A DNA stretch of 64,000 nucleotides from Myxococcus stipitatus (GTDB lineage Bacteria; Myxococcota; Myxococcia; Myxococcales; Myxococcaceae), in the NCBI RefSeq assembly GCF_021412625.1, contig NZ_JAKCFI010000001.1, positions 806,001 through 870,000 of the forward strand. Direction: 5' to 3'. The notes below the pieces were generated by a model, which saw nothing but the letters and a program-made list of their open reading frames with translations, searched no databases and was not told the origin of the DNA. Of the stretch, positions 27,229 through 36,439 are shown piece by piece. The position numbers and the translations under genes are program-made. How positions within the stretch are numbered: position 1 is the first letter of the stretch; each line of letters opens with the position of its first letter.

Positions 27229-27438
27229 ATGGCCAGCGAGTACGACTTCGATGACGACGACTCCAAGGACGCCCAGGCGGGGCGCTCCTTCAAGGAGTTC
27301 GACTGTCCGTCCTGCAACGCCAACAACCCGGTCGATGACGGCTTCACCGACCAGGACGAGGTCCGTTGCAACTACTGTGGCTGCGAGTTCAGGGTCGTCA
27401 TGAACGCGGAAGGGCGCGTGCGCTTCAAGGAACTCTGA
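27229..27438 (+). CDS. Small zinc-ribbon protein
   Basis: This 69-residue protein has an acidic N-terminal tail (YDFDDDDSKD) and then a treble-clef-like zinc ribbon with two knuckles, CPSCNANN and CNYCGCEF. The four cysteines are spaced as CxxC, 21 residues, CxxC. Such ribbons bind one zinc ion and usually serve protein or nucleic-acid contacts. I do not recognise the specific family. A GAGGAG stretch lies about 12 bases before the ATG. It is convergent with yggS, with only 15 bases between the stops. Confidence 0.7.
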   Translation: MASEYDFDDDDSKDAQAGRSFKEFDCPSCNANNPVDDGFTDQDEVRCNYCGCEFRVVMNAEGRVRFKEL

Positions 27439-27453
27439 GGCGGCGCCAGGGGC

Positions 27454-28125
27454 CTACGCGCGCTCACCGAAGATGGCGGTCCCCACGCGCACCACGGTGG
27501 CCCCCTCCGCGATGGCCTGCTCGAAGTCGTGGGTGGTGCCCATGGACAGGCCGGGCAGTCCATGGCGCGCCGCCAGCTCCCGCAGCGTCCGGAAGTAGCC
27601 GCGCGCGCGCGCCTCGTCGTCGGTGGGTGGGGGCAGCGACATGAGCCCCACCAGCTGGAGGCCGGGCAGCTCCCGCGCCTGGGCGAGGAAGTCCGCGAGC
27701 GCCGCGGGCTCGAGCCCGCTCTTGGTGGCCTCGCCGCCCACGTTGACCTCCGCGTAGCAGGGCAGGGGAGCGGCGCCCTCGCGGCGCTTCGACAGCTCCC
27801 GCGCCACCTCCAGGCGATCCAACGCATGGAACGCGCTGGCCACGCGCGCCACGTACTTCACCTTGTTCGTCTGGAGCGGCCCGATGGCGTGCCAGCGCAG
27901 GCCCTCCAGGTCCGCCAGCTCCGCGGCCTTGTCCCGCAGCTCCTGCGCGTAGTTCTCCCCGAAGTCGCGCTGGCCCGCGGCATGGGCCTCGCGGATGAGC
28001 GCCGCGGGCTTGAGCTTCGACACCGCGACCAGCGTCACCGACTCCACCGGGCGTCCCGCGCGAGCGCACGCCGCCTCCACCCGCCGCCGCACCTCCGCCA
28101 GCCGCTCCGCCACGGACGCGCTCAT
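27454..28125 (-). CDS. YggS/PROSC-family pyridoxal phosphate homeostasis protein
   Basis: This 223-residue protein is a monomeric PLP-binding barrel that buffers free pyridoxal phosphate and has no known catalytic activity. Family marks are [11 protein letters not shown], whose Lys (about residue 37) forms the Schiff base with PLP, then [20 protein letters not shown], the Gly/Ser phosphate-binding segment [13 protein letters not shown] and the C-terminal VRVGTAIFG. The ATG at 28125 overlaps the maf stop codon in an ATGA arrangement, so the pair is translationally coupled. The length is normal. Confidence 0.92.
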   Translation of the reverse strand: MSASVAERLAEVRRRVEAACARAGRPVESVTLVAVSKLKPAALIREAHAAGQRDFGENYAQELRDKAAELADLEGLRWHAIGPLQTNKVKYVARVASAFHALDRLEVARELSKRREGAAPLPCYAEVNVGGEATKSGLEPAALADFLAQARELPGLQLVGLMSLPPPTDDEARARGYFRTLRELAARHGLPGLSMGTTHDFEQAIAEGATVVRVGTAIFGERA

Positions 28126-28724
28126 CGCCGCGCGCTCCAGGCCAGCGGCACGCCCGCGCGCTCCATCAGCGCGAGCGTTTCGCCCAGCGGCAGGCCGATG
28201 ACGTTGGTGGGGCTGCCCTCCACCGAAGCGACGAGGAAGGCGCCCTTGCCCTGGACGGCGTAGGCCCCCGCCCTGTCCAGCGGCTCGCCCGTGCCCGCGT
28301 ACCATTCGATTTCCGCGCGGGTCAGCTCGCGGAAGGTGACGCGGGTGTGCACCACGAGGGCCTCGTCATGCCGCCCGGCGAGCGCGACGCCGGTGAAGAC
28401 GTCATGCGTCCTGCCCGACAGCCGGCCGAGCATCGCGCACGCCTCGGCCGCGTCCTGGGGCTTGCCGAGCAGCTCGCTGTTGCCCAGGGCCACGGTGGTG
28501 TCCGCGGCCAGCACCCACGCGCCGGGGTAGCGGGTCGCCACCACGCGGGCCTTCTCCCGGGCCAGGCGCAGGACATAAGGGGCCGCCTCCTCGCCTGGGT
28601 GCGGTGTTTCGTCGATGTCCGCCGCGCAGACGGTAAAAGTGAGGCCCAGTTGGGTGAGGAAGTCGCGCCGACGGGGGGAACCCGACGCGAGGACGAGCAA
28701 CGTTTGATCAGCGTGCGTGTGCAT
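28122..28724 (-). CDS. maf: Maf-family nucleotide pyrophosphatase
   Basis: Maf proteins hydrolyse non-canonical or modified nucleoside triphosphates and have been linked to septum formation. The 200-residue product has the opening motif [14 protein letters not shown], the [17 protein letters not shown] segment, and [13 protein letters not shown], with the C-terminal [13 protein letters not shown]. This combination fits the dTTP/UTP-type (YhdE) group better than the YceF group, but that is a judgement by eye. It is the first gene of the maf-yggS pair and is divergent from the diguanylate cyclase gene with about 50 bases between. Confidence 0.92.
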   Translation of the reverse strand: MHTHADQTLLVLASGSPRRRDFLTQLGLTFTVCAADIDETPHPGEEAAPYVLRLAREKARVVATRYPGAWVLAADTTVALGNSELLGKPQDAAEACAMLGRLSGRTHDVFTGVALAGRHDEALVVHTRVTFRELTRAEIEWYAGTGEPLDRAGAYAVQGKGAFLVASVEGSPTNVIGLPLGETLALMERAGVPLAWSARR

Positions 28725-28777
28725 GTTACGGCTCCCGGTGCCCTTAGCAGACTAGCGCCTCGGAGCGGACTCTACGG

Positions 28778-29869
28778 ATGAATCCCGCGGACCTCCTGTC
28801 GGCCATGAAGCGGACAGTGGAGCAACTGGCCGCCTACAACGAGATGGCGAAGGCGCTGACCTCCACCCTGGAGCTGCGCGAGGTGCTCGCGCTCGTCATG
28901 CAGAAGGTCAGCAGCCTGCTCCTGCCCCGCAACTGGTCGCTCATCCTCCAGGACGAGCGCACCGGGAAGCTCTACTTCGAAATCGCGGTGGGGGAGGGGG
29001 CCGGCGTCCTCAAGGGCCTCCAGCTCAACCCGGGCGAGGGCATCGCCGGCGCCGTCTTCTCCTCGGGCGTGGCCCGGCTCGTCCACGACGTGGGGGGCGA
29101 CCCCAGCTTCTCGCCCCGCTTCGACGAGGCCTCCGCCTTCCACACCCGCTCCATCCTCGCCGTGCCCCTGCTCGCCCGGGGCCACGTGCTGGGCGTCATC
29201 GAGCTGGTCAACGGCCCGACCGACCCGCCCTTCTCCAACGACGACCTCACCACGCTCACCGCCATCGCCGACTACGCGGCCATCGCCATCGAGAACGCCC
29301 GCAACTTCCGCCGCGTCCAGGAGCTCACCATCACCGACGAGCACACCGGCTGCTACAACGCCCGTCACCTGCGCGCGCTGCTGGACCACGAGGTGAAGCG
29401 CTCGGCCCGCTTCCGCCACCCGCTGTCGCTCGTCTTCCTGGACCTCGACCACTTCAAGAGCGTCAACGACCGCCACGGCCACCTGATGGGCAGCGCCACC
29501 CTGAAGGAGGTGGGCGACCTGCTCATGGCCCTGGGACGCAACAGCCTGGACGCCGTCTTCCGCTACGGCGGTGACGAGTTCGCCATCCTCCTGGTGGAGA
29601 CGGACCAGGACGGGGCGGCCGTCATCGCCCAGCGCGTGTGCGAGGCCTTCCGGGGCCGCGCCTTCCTCCAGGAGCACGGGCTGGACGTGCGCGTCACCGC
29701 CAGCGTGGGCGTGGCCACCTTCCCGGACCACGCCACGTCCGCGCTGGACCTCATCCGCGCCGCGGACTTCGCCATGTACGCGGTCAAGGCCCGCGGCAGG
29801 GATGGCGTCTGCGTCGCGGACGCCCCCGTCCCGGACGACGGCGGCGGCTCCGAGTTCCCCGTCCGCTGA
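28778..29869 (+). CDS. GAF-GGDEF diguanylate cyclase
   Basis: The 363-residue cytoplasmic protein joins an N-terminal helix, a GAF sensor domain at about residues 25-180 and a GGDEF domain at about 185-350. The active-site loop is intact as GGDEF at 264-268, and the upstream metal-binding LDLDHFKSVND is intact too, so it should make cyclic di-GMP from GTP. The allosteric inhibitory site normally reads RxxD five residues before GGDEF; here that place is NSLD (255-258), with an Arg one position earlier. Product feedback may therefore be weak. The GAF ligand is unknown. It is a single gene with a terminator-like hairpin downstream. Confidence 0.93.
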   Translation: MNPADLLSAMKRTVEQLAAYNEMAKALTSTLELREVLALVMQKVSSLLLPRNWSLILQDERTGKLYFEIAVGEGAGVLKGLQLNPGEGIAGAVFSSGVARLVHDVGGDPSFSPRFDEASAFHTRSILAVPLLARGHVLGVIELVNGPTDPPFSNDDLTTLTAIADYAAIAIENARNFRRVQELTITDEHTGCYNARHLRALLDHEVKRSARFRHPLSLVFLDLDHFKSVNDRHGHLMGSATLKEVGDLLMALGRNSLDAVFRYGGDEFAILLVETDQDGAAVIAQRVCEAFRGRAFLQEHGLDVRVTASVGVATFPDHATSALDLIRAADFAMYAVKARGRDGVCVADAPVPDDGGGSEFPVR

Positions 29870-29906
29870 AGGCCCCCCGCCCACGCCGCCGCGCGGGGCC
29901 CGCAAT

Positions 29907-29937
29907 GGCCGAGGGCCGGGGAGGGAAACCCTCGGCC
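29907..29937. terminator. Bidirectional terminator between the GGDEF gene and the foldase gene
   Basis: GGCCGAGGG (29907-29915) pairs perfectly with CCCTCGGCC (29929-29937) around a 13-base loop, midway between two convergent genes. Confidence 0.6.
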
Positions 29938-29975
29938 CGGCCCTCGTGGGGACGACGTGACGTGAGGCGGGAGGA

Positions 29976-31544
29976 CTACCCGGCGCCCACCACCGAGTCG
30001 ATGGCCTCGGTGTTCGTCACGACGTTGCCGTTCTTCTTCAGCGCCTTGAGGAAGGACTCCGTCTGCTCGATCTGCTTGGCCTGCTGGGCCTGGGCGCGCA
30101 GCGTGTCCTTCTTCGCCTCGAAGCCCGCGGCGTCCGGCTTCTGGCGGTCCACCACCTGCGCCACCACGAAGCCCTCGCCCACGGCGAACGCCTCGCCCAG
30201 CACCTGCGGACCGCTCGCCGCGAAGATGGCCTTCACCAGCTCGGGCGCGGGGCCCAGGTGCGGGACGGCCTCGCCCTCGGCGGTGAAGCTGTCTGTCTCC
30301 ACGGCCTCCGGCCGCGTCTCCGTCTCGAAGCGCAGCAGCGCGGGCTGCTCCTTCTCCGGCGGGAACTGCTCCTTCAGCGTCTTGCCACCCTGCGTGGTGG
30401 CCAGCGCCTTCTGGGCCTCGGCCTTCGCCAGCTCCTTGGCCTTCGCCTGCTTGTAGAGGGTGGTGGCGATCTCCCCCTGGACGTCCTCCAGCTTCTTGTC
30501 CTGGGCCGCCTGCTTCTCCTCCACCTTCACCAGATGCACGCCGAACTTCGTCTCCACCGGCTGCGTCACCTCGCCCGCCTTCAGGGCGAAGGCCGCGTCC
30601 GCGAGGGCGGGCTCCCAGCTGCCGCGCTCCACCCAGCCCAGGTCGCCGCCGCGCGCCTTGCTGCCGGGGTCCTCGCTGCTGTCGCGCGCCACCTGCGCGA
30701 AGTCCTTGCCGCCGTCGATCTCCTTCTTCAGCGCCTCCGCCTTCTTCAGCGCCTCCGCCTTCTGCTCGGCGGTGGCCTCCGGGGGCAGCTTCACCAGCAC
30801 CTGACGGGCGCGGATGCGCTCGGGCTGCTGGTACACGAACTTGTTGGCCTCGAAGTAGTCCTTGATCTCCTTCTCGTGCGACTTCGTCCACTCTGCGAGC
30901 TGGGCGGCGGTGGGCGCCGGCACCTTGTCCGCGTACATGGTGGGCAGGAAGCGCGCGAAGACGACCTTGGCCGTGTTGCCGTCCTTCTCGTAGCGGGCGT
31001 ACACCTCGTCATCCGACACGACGGCGTTGGTGCGCACGACCTCCATCATCTTCTGGGCGGCCAGCTGGCGGCGCAGCTCCGCCTCGTAGTCCTGCGGCGT
31101 CTTCCGGTAGAAGTCGCGCAGCACCTGCTGGTAGCGGGCGAAGTCGAACTGGCCCTCCTTGTTGTGGAAGTCCGTGTTCTGGTGGATGAGCTTGCGCAGC
31201 TCGTCGTCGGAGGGGTTGATGCCGCGCTGTTCGGCCGCCTGGGCCAGCAGCTCCGTGTTCACCAGCTGGTCCAGCACCTGGGTGTGCATGCCGAACTGTC
31301 GCGCGACGGATTCCGGGATGGGGCTGCCGCGCGAGCGCAGGAAGCTCATCTGCCGGGCCCACGCCGTGGCGAAGTCGCGCAGGGGAATCTCCTTGCCGTT
31401 CACCGTGGCCACGGAGCCGGGGGCCGTCGTGGTGTCGGAGGCGCGGAACCCGGAGCTGCCCGGACCGAACTGGAGCGTGAACACCACCGCGATGCCGATG
31501 ATGAACAGCAGGGAGAAAGCCTTCCGGGGGTTGAGTCCGTCCAT
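29976..31544 (-). CDS. PpiD/SurA-type periplasmic peptidyl-prolyl isomerase
   Basis: This 522-residue protein is anchored by one N-terminal helix (AFSLLFIIGIAVVFTLQFG) with the rest in the periplasm. It has a SurA-like N-terminal helical chaperone domain to about residue 230. A parvulin rotamase domain follows at about 240-345, with IRARQVLVKLP, SSEDPGSKARGGDLGWVERG and FGVHLVKVEE. A C-terminal helical region completes the PpiD-like architecture. It should help fold outer-membrane and secreted proteins. The ATG at 31544 is preferred; a GTG nine bases upstream is possible. It is divergent from the mre operon, whose promoter probably lies in the 217-base gap. Confidence 0.88.
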   Translation of the reverse strand: MDGLNPRKAFSLLFIIGIAVVFTLQFGPGSSGFRASDTTTAPGSVATVNGKEIPLRDFATAWARQMSFLRSRGSPIPESVARQFGMHTQVLDQLVNTELLAQAAEQRGINPSDDELRKLIHQNTDFHNKEGQFDFARYQQVLRDFYRKTPQDYEAELRRQLAAQKMMEVVRTNAVVSDDEVYARYEKDGNTAKVVFARFLPTMYADKVPAPTAAQLAEWTKSHEKEIKDYFEANKFVYQQPERIRARQVLVKLPPEATAEQKAEALKKAEALKKEIDGGKDFAQVARDSSEDPGSKARGGDLGWVERGSWEPALADAAFALKAGEVTQPVETKFGVHLVKVEEKQAAQDKKLEDVQGEIATTLYKQAKAKELAKAEAQKALATTQGGKTLKEQFPPEKEQPALLRFETETRPEAVETDSFTAEGEAVPHLGPAPELVKAIFAASGPQVLGEAFAVGEGFVVAQVVDRQKPDAAGFEAKKDTLRAQAQQAKQIEQTESFLKALKKNGNVVTNTEAIDSVVGAG

Positions 31545-31662
31545 TGTCGTCACTTCGAGAGCAAACGCGCCGAGAAAAGTCGTGCGGAAGGACTCGCGAC
31601 GCGGTGTTGTTGGTAGCCCGGCCGGAGGGTGGCTGACCCGCGACCACCCCCCTCGCAGGGCC

Positions 31663-31691
31663 TTGACTGCCTAGGACAACGCACCAGAAAA
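31663..31691 (+). promoter_or_regulatory. Candidate promoter of the mre operon
   Basis: TTGACT at 31663-31668 is followed after 17 bases by AGAAAA at 31686-31691, about 70 bases before mreC. The -35 match is good and the -10 match is poor. The surrounding 50 bases are AT-rich for this genome. Confidence 0.3.
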
Positions 31692-31761
31692 TGCAAGCGA
31701 TTTAGAGAGTTTAGCCGCACCCCCTTCCTCGCCCACCCCTCCCACCCCGGAATCCTCCTCT

Positions 31762-32622
31762 GTGCTGTCGCTCCTCAAGCGATATCGGCGTCCGCTCATC
31801 GTGGGCGCGCTGCTGCTCTACCCGCTGGTCGCCTTCCTGCTGAGCGGGCGCAAGGGGCGGGACCCCAACCCCATCGACCGGGCGGTCATCGCCGTCAGCT
31901 CGCCCGTCCAGCAGGCGCTCACGGCGGGCATCGAGGGGACGGTGTCGGCGGTCCAGCACTACCTGGACCTGCGGGGGGTGCGGCAGGAGAATGACGCCCT
32001 GCGCCTGGAGAACCTCCAGCTCCGGGCGTCGGTGCAGGCGCTGGGCGAGTCGCGCACGGAGAACGAGCGGCTGCGCAAGCTGCTGGGCTACGCGGAGGCG
32101 GCGCCGGGGCCGGAGATTCCCGCGAGGGTGGTGGGAGTCAACCCGGTGGCCAAGCTCCTGTCGGTGCGGATCAGCGGTGGCGAGAAGGACAACGTGTTCC
32201 GGGGCATGTCCGTGGTGACGCCGGACGGCATCGTCGGGCAGGTCATCCGGGCCACGGGCAGCTATTCGGACGTGGCGCTGGTGACGGATCCTCAGAGCCG
32301 GGTGGCGGTGCGGGTGCAGCGCTCGCGGGCGCGCGGCACGGCGGCGGGGGCGGGCAGCGGCCCGCTGAAGCTGGAGAACATGCTGCGCACCGAGGACGTC
32401 GAGGAGGGCGACCTCATCATCACCTCCGGCACGGACGGCATCTATCCTCCGGGCCTGGTGGTGGGGCGGGTGACGAACCTGGAGAAGAAGCAGCACGGCA
32501 TGTTCCAGGGCGCGGACATCGTGCCGGCGGTGGACACCTCCAAGCTGGAGGAGGTCCTGGTGGTGGGCAGCCCGTACAGCGCCATGGCGCAGGGCAACGC
32601 GGCGGAGGGCGCGGCGAAATGA
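31762..32622 (+). CDS. mreC: Rod shape-determining protein MreC
   Basis: MreC is a membrane-anchored periplasmic scaffold of the elongasome that activates PBP2-RodA. The 286-residue product has a short cytoplasmic tail, one membrane helix (about residues 10-27), a coiled coil at about 73-110 (QENDALRLENLQLR, RTENERLRKLL), and the paired beta-barrel domain with GMSVVTPDGIVGQVI and VALVTDPQSRVAV. The start is a GTG at 31762. mreD overlaps its stop by four bases. The gene heads mreC-mreD-mrdA-rodA; mreB, often upstream, is not in this window, since the preceding gene is on the other strand. Confidence 0.94.
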   Translation: MLSLLKRYRRPLIVGALLLYPLVAFLLSGRKGRDPNPIDRAVIAVSSPVQQALTAGIEGTVSAVQHYLDLRGVRQENDALRLENLQLRASVQALGESRTENERLRKLLGYAEAAPGPEIPARVVGVNPVAKLLSVRISGGEKDNVFRGMSVVTPDGIVGQVIRATGSYSDVALVTDPQSRVAVRVQRSRARGTAAGAGSGPLKLENMLRTEDVEEGDLIITSGTDGIYPPGLVVGRVTNLEKKQHGMFQGADIVPAVDTSKLEEVLVVGSPYSAMAQGNAAEGAAK

Positions 32623-33119
32623 AGTTCCTGGTGACGGTGGGCATCGCGCTGGCGCTGCTCACGCTGGAGTCCGTGGTCGTCAAGCAGGCGGGGCTGGTGC
32701 TCGGCCGCATCGACGTCACCGTGGTGCTGGTGGCCTTCCTCGCGCTGCGCGCGACGCTCCTGGAGGGCGCCTTCTCCGCGTTCGCGGTGGGCTACCTGCT
32801 GGACCTGATGAGCGGTCAGCCCACGGGGTTGTTCACCTTCCTCGCCGTCTTCACGTTCCTCGTCGGCAGGCTGGTCTCCAGCTTCGTGGACGTGCGCGGC
32901 GCGCTGTCCTTCGCGCTGTTCGCCATGGGCGCGGACGTGGGCCACGGCCTGCTGGCCACCTTCTTCACCTGGCTGACGGTGAAGGACGGGGGCACGGGGC
33001 AGGCCTTGGCGGGGCTGCCGCTGCAGGTGGCCCTCACCGGCGCGGCGGCGTTGGTGCTCTTCCCCCTGTTCCGCCGGTTCGAGGCGGCGCAGGACCGGCC
33101 GGCGGGGTTGCTGCGGTGA
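32619..33119 (+). CDS. mreD: Rod shape-determining protein MreD
   Basis: This 166-residue protein is almost entirely hydrophobic, with five or six membrane helices. The family segment ATLLEGAFSAFAVGYLLDLMSG is visible by its ends (LLEGAFSAF, YLLDLMSG), followed by PTGLFTFLAVFTFLVGRL. MreD acts with MreC in the elongasome. It overlaps mreC by an ATGA and its own stop overlaps the GTG of mrdA by four bases, so translation is coupled through the operon. MreD is poorly conserved, so gene order supports the call as much as the sequence does. Confidence 0.9.
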   Translation: MKFLVTVGIALALLTLESVVVKQAGLVLGRIDVTVVLVAFLALRATLLEGAFSAFAVGYLLDLMSGQPTGLFTFLAVFTFLVGRLVSSFVDVRGALSFALFAMGADVGHGLLATFFTWLTVKDGGTGQALAGLPLQVALTGAAALVLFPLFRRFEAAQDRPAGLLR

Positions 33120-35158
33120 CGCCCCCCACGCTGGGCAACACGACGCCGGGGCGCGAGCTGAAGCGGCGCTTCCTCTGGCTGGGCCTGGCCATGTCGCTGG
33201 GCCTGGGCCTGTTGTCCATCCAGCTGTACCGGCTGCAGATCACCCGCGGCGAGGAGTACGCGGCCAAGAGCGTGGCCAACTTCGTCAAGGAGGTGCGCCT
33301 GCGCGCCGACCGCGGCGTCATCAAGGACGCGCGCGGCACCATCCTGGTGGACAGCCGCCCGTCGTTCGACGCCTTCATCACCCCCGCGTTCTGCACCGAC
33401 TGCGCCGAGCAGGTCATCCCGCGCCTGGCGGAGCTGCTCCAGTGGGACGCGGACCAGGCCAAGAAGGTGGAGGACCTGGTGCGCCAGGGCCGGCGCAACG
33501 CGCCGTTCCAGCCGGTGCCCGTGCGCGTGGACCTGTCTCGCGACGAATACGACCGGCTGGCGGCCCGCCGCGACATCCTCGACGGCGTGGAGGTCGCGCC
33601 CGTCCCGCACCGCTTCTACCGGACCAACACGGTGCTGTCGCACGTGCTGGGCTACATGAACGAAATCACGCAGGAGGAGCTGGAGCGGCTCAACGCGGAC
33701 GGCTCGCGCTACGCGCTGGGGGACTACATCGGCCGGCGCGGCCTGGAGCGCTACTTCGAGCAGCGGCTGCGCGGCGAGGACGGCGTGCGCAAGGAAGTGG
33801 TGAACGCGCGCGGGCAGAAGATCGAGGAGCTCAACGTCAAGCTGGGCGACAACGCCGTGGTGCAGCCCAAGGCGGGCAGCAACCTGGTGCTCTCCATCGA
33901 CATGCGCCTGCAGGAGGAGGCGGAGCGGGCCTTCCCCGGCGTGACGGGCGCGGTGGTGGCCATCGACGTGCACACCGGCTTCATCCGCGCGCTGGTGTCG
34001 CGGCCGGGCTTCGACCCCAACCTCCTGACGGGCCGCGTGACGCCGCAGCAGATGGCGCAGCTGTCGCGCGACCCGCTGGAGCCCATGGTCAACCGCGTGG
34101 CCGCCGAACACTACAGCCCGGGCTCCACCTTCAAGGTCGTCACCGCGCTGGCGGCCTTCAAGTCCGGCGCGTTCCGCCCGGAGACGGTCATCAACTGCCC
34201 CGGCGGCTACCGGCTCGGCGCGCGCACCTGGCGCTGCCACCTGGACCGCGGCCACGGGCTGGTGGACGGCCTGGACGCGATGAAGAGCTCCTGCGACACG
34301 TGGTTCTACAAGGTCGCGGACACCATCGGCCTGGACCCCATCGGCGAGATGGGCAAGTCGCTCGGCCTGGGCAGCCCCACCGGCATCAGCGTGGTGGCGG
34401 AGGTGCCCGGCATCATGCCCACCAGCGCGTACCACGACAAAGCCTCCCCCGGCGGCTACACCAAGGGCATGGCGCTCAACAGCGCCATCGGCCAGGGTGA
34501 CAACAACGTCACGCCGCTCCAGCTGGCGTTGATGTACGCGGCCATCGCCAACGGCGGCACGCTGTTCAAGCCGCAGCTGGTCCAGCGGCTGGAGAACCTG
34601 GACGGGCAGGTGGTGCAGGAGTTCGCGCCGGAGGTGGTGCGCCGGGTGGACCTGCCGCCCGCGCACCTGAAGGCCGTCATCGAGGGCCTGGTGAAGGTGG
34701 CGCACGAGCCCGGCGGCACGGCGATGCGCTCGCGCCTCAAGTACATGCGCGACCTGGACGTGAAGATCGCCGCCAAGACGGGCACGGCGCAGGTGGCCCG
34801 CCTGGGCGCGGTGCGCCTGAAGACGCACCAGATGAGCTTCTTCGAGCGCGACCACGCGTGGTTCGCGGGCTTCGCGCCGGCGGACAAGCCGGAGATCGCC
34901 GTGGTGGTGCTCAACGAGCACGGCGGCCACGGCGGCGCGGACGCGGCGCCCACGGCCATGGCGGTCATCCAGAAGTACCTGGACCTCAAGAAGCTGGACG
35001 CCACGGCGCCGCCGCCGCGTCCCAACCAGCCCTACACGCCGTCGCTGTCGCGCGCGCCCTCGCCCGACGAGAGCGCGATGACGCGGGCCGTGCCCCCGCC
35101 GTCCCAGCTCCCCGGGGACGAGGAAGGCGAGGACCTGAACAATGCAACTGCGGATTGA
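33116..35158 (+). CDS. mrdA: Penicillin-binding protein 2 (elongation transpeptidase)
   Basis: PBP2 cross-links peptidoglycan during side-wall growth, paired with RodA. The 680-residue product has a cytoplasmic tail, one membrane helix (about 18-36), the dimerisation/pedestal region (RADRGVIKDARGTIL) and the transpeptidase domain. Catalytic motifs are the nucleophile S337-T-F-K340, the SSCD segment near 391-394 in the SxN place, and K554-T-G-T. About 40 proline-rich C-terminal residues extend past the domain, ending in acidic sequence. The GTG at 33116 overlaps mreD. The last 17 bases overlap the start of rodA. Confidence 0.95.
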   Translation: MTPPTLGNTTPGRELKRRFLWLGLAMSLGLGLLSIQLYRLQITRGEEYAAKSVANFVKEVRLRADRGVIKDARGTILVDSRPSFDAFITPAFCTDCAEQVIPRLAELLQWDADQAKKVEDLVRQGRRNAPFQPVPVRVDLSRDEYDRLAARRDILDGVEVAPVPHRFYRTNTVLSHVLGYMNEITQEELERLNADGSRYALGDYIGRRGLERYFEQRLRGEDGVRKEVVNARGQKIEELNVKLGDNAVVQPKAGSNLVLSIDMRLQEEAERAFPGVTGAVVAIDVHTGFIRALVSRPGFDPNLLTGRVTPQQMAQLSRDPLEPMVNRVAAEHYSPGSTFKVVTALAAFKSGAFRPETVINCPGGYRLGARTWRCHLDRGHGLVDGLDAMKSSCDTWFYKVADTIGLDPIGEMGKSLGLGSPTGISVVAEVPGIMPTSAYHDKASPGGYTKGMALNSAIGQGDNNVTPLQLALMYAAIANGGTLFKPQLVQRLENLDGQVVQEFAPEVVRRVDLPPAHLKAVIEGLVKVAHEPGGTAMRSRLKYMRDLDVKIAAKTGTAQVARLGAVRLKTHQMSFFERDHAWFAGFAPADKPEIAVVVLNEHGGHGGADAAPTAMAVIQKYLDLKKLDATAPPPRPNQPYTPSLSRAPSPDESAMTRAVPPPSQLPGDEEGEDLNNATAD

Positions 35159-36293
35159 GCGACGGATGGTGCCCCACGTCCCGTGGGGCCTCATCACCTG
35201 CGTGCTGGGCGTGGCCCTGCTGGGCATCTGGAACCTCGCCTCCGCGTCGCGCCCGCCGCTCGCGCCGGTGTGGTCCAGCCAGGCCGCGTACCTGGGGCTG
35301 GGCGTCGTCGCCGTGCTGGTGGTGTGCCTGGTGGACTACCGGTGGATCCAGCGCATGGCGCTGCCCATCTACGTCCTGAACATCCTGGCGCTCATCGCGC
35401 TGCGCTTCGTGGGCCACACCGCCAAGGGCGCGGAGAGCTGGTTCGCCATTGGCCCGCTGCGCCTGCAGCCCGCGGAGTTCATGAAGATTGGCGTGGTGCT
35501 GATGCTGGCCAAGGTCTACCACGACGACTTCCGCCCCAACGAGCCGTCCTACGGCCTGGTGCGCCTGTGGAAGCCGCTCGTCGTGGTGGGGGTGCCCTTC
35601 ATCCTGGTGCTGGTGCAGCCGGACCTGGGCACCGCGCTGATGATCGGCCTGTCCTCGCTCACCGTCATCCTGTTCGGCAAGGTGCGCTGGTACCTGGTGG
35701 CCACGCTGGTGGCGGGCATCCTCGCGGGCGCCATCGTCATCTGGAACGACTACATCCGCGACGTGCCGGAGCCCCGGCCCACCATCGTCCGGCACTACCT
35801 GAAGAAGCACCAGAGCCAGCGCATCTCCGGGTGGTTGGACCCGGAGGCGGACCTGCGCGGCAGCGGCTACCACGCGGCGCAGTCGAAGATCGCCGTGGGC
35901 AGCGGCGGCGTGTCCGGCAAGGGCTGGCGCGAGGGGACGCAGACGGGCCTGCGCTTCCTCCCCGAGCAGCACACCGACTTCATCTTCTCCGTGTGGGCGG
36001 AGGAGCATGGCTTCGTGCTGTGCACCCTGCTGCTGGTGCTCTACGGCGCCATCTTCATCTTCGGCCTGGGGGTGGGCTTCAACGCCCGGGACAGGTTCGG
36101 CGCCTTCGTCGCCGTGGGCGTGGTGGCCATGCTCTTCTGGCAGGTGTTCGAGAACATCGGCATGGTGATTGGCTTGCTCCCGGTGACCGGCATCACCCTG
36201 CCGCTGATGAGCTATGGCGGCTCTTCCATGATGTCCGTGATGCTCAGCATTGGCTTGCTGGTGAACATCAGCATGCGTCGTCACATGTTCTGA
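35142..36293 (+). CDS. rodA: RodA, SEDS-family peptidoglycan glycosyltransferase
   Basis: RodA polymerises lipid II into glycan strands for cell elongation. The 383-residue protein has about ten membrane helices and the SEDS landmarks AESWFAIGPLRLQPAEFMKI, LVQPDLGTAL, the catalytic-Asp loop PEQHTDFIFSVWAEEHG and, near the end, GITLPLMSYGGSSMM. It is translationally coupled to mrdA by a 17-base overlap, as expected for partners of one complex. FtsW is excluded by the gene neighbourhood rather than by sequence alone. Confidence 0.95.
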   Translation: MQLRIERRMVPHVPWGLITCVLGVALLGIWNLASASRPPLAPVWSSQAAYLGLGVVAVLVVCLVDYRWIQRMALPIYVLNILALIALRFVGHTAKGAESWFAIGPLRLQPAEFMKIGVVLMLAKVYHDDFRPNEPSYGLVRLWKPLVVVGVPFILVLVQPDLGTALMIGLSSLTVILFGKVRWYLVATLVAGILAGAIVIWNDYIRDVPEPRPTIVRHYLKKHQSQRISGWLDPEADLRGSGYHAAQSKIAVGSGGVSGKGWREGTQTGLRFLPEQHTDFIFSVWAEEHGFVLCTLLLVLYGAIFIFGLGVGFNARDRFGAFVAVGVVAMLFWQVFENIGMVIGLLPVTGITLPLMSYGGSSMMSVMLSIGLLVNISMRRHMF

Positions 36294-36439
36294 GACGTCG
36301 CGAAGCGGGCATCCGGCCGGGGGTGTCCCAGGGCTGGGAATGGACGGGAGCGCTCGGCGCCCGCCCGCCGGTGGTGTATGAAAGACCCCACCAATTCCGG
36401 GGGGAGGGCGAGTCCCTCTCGGGCCGGTGGAGGTCAGGC

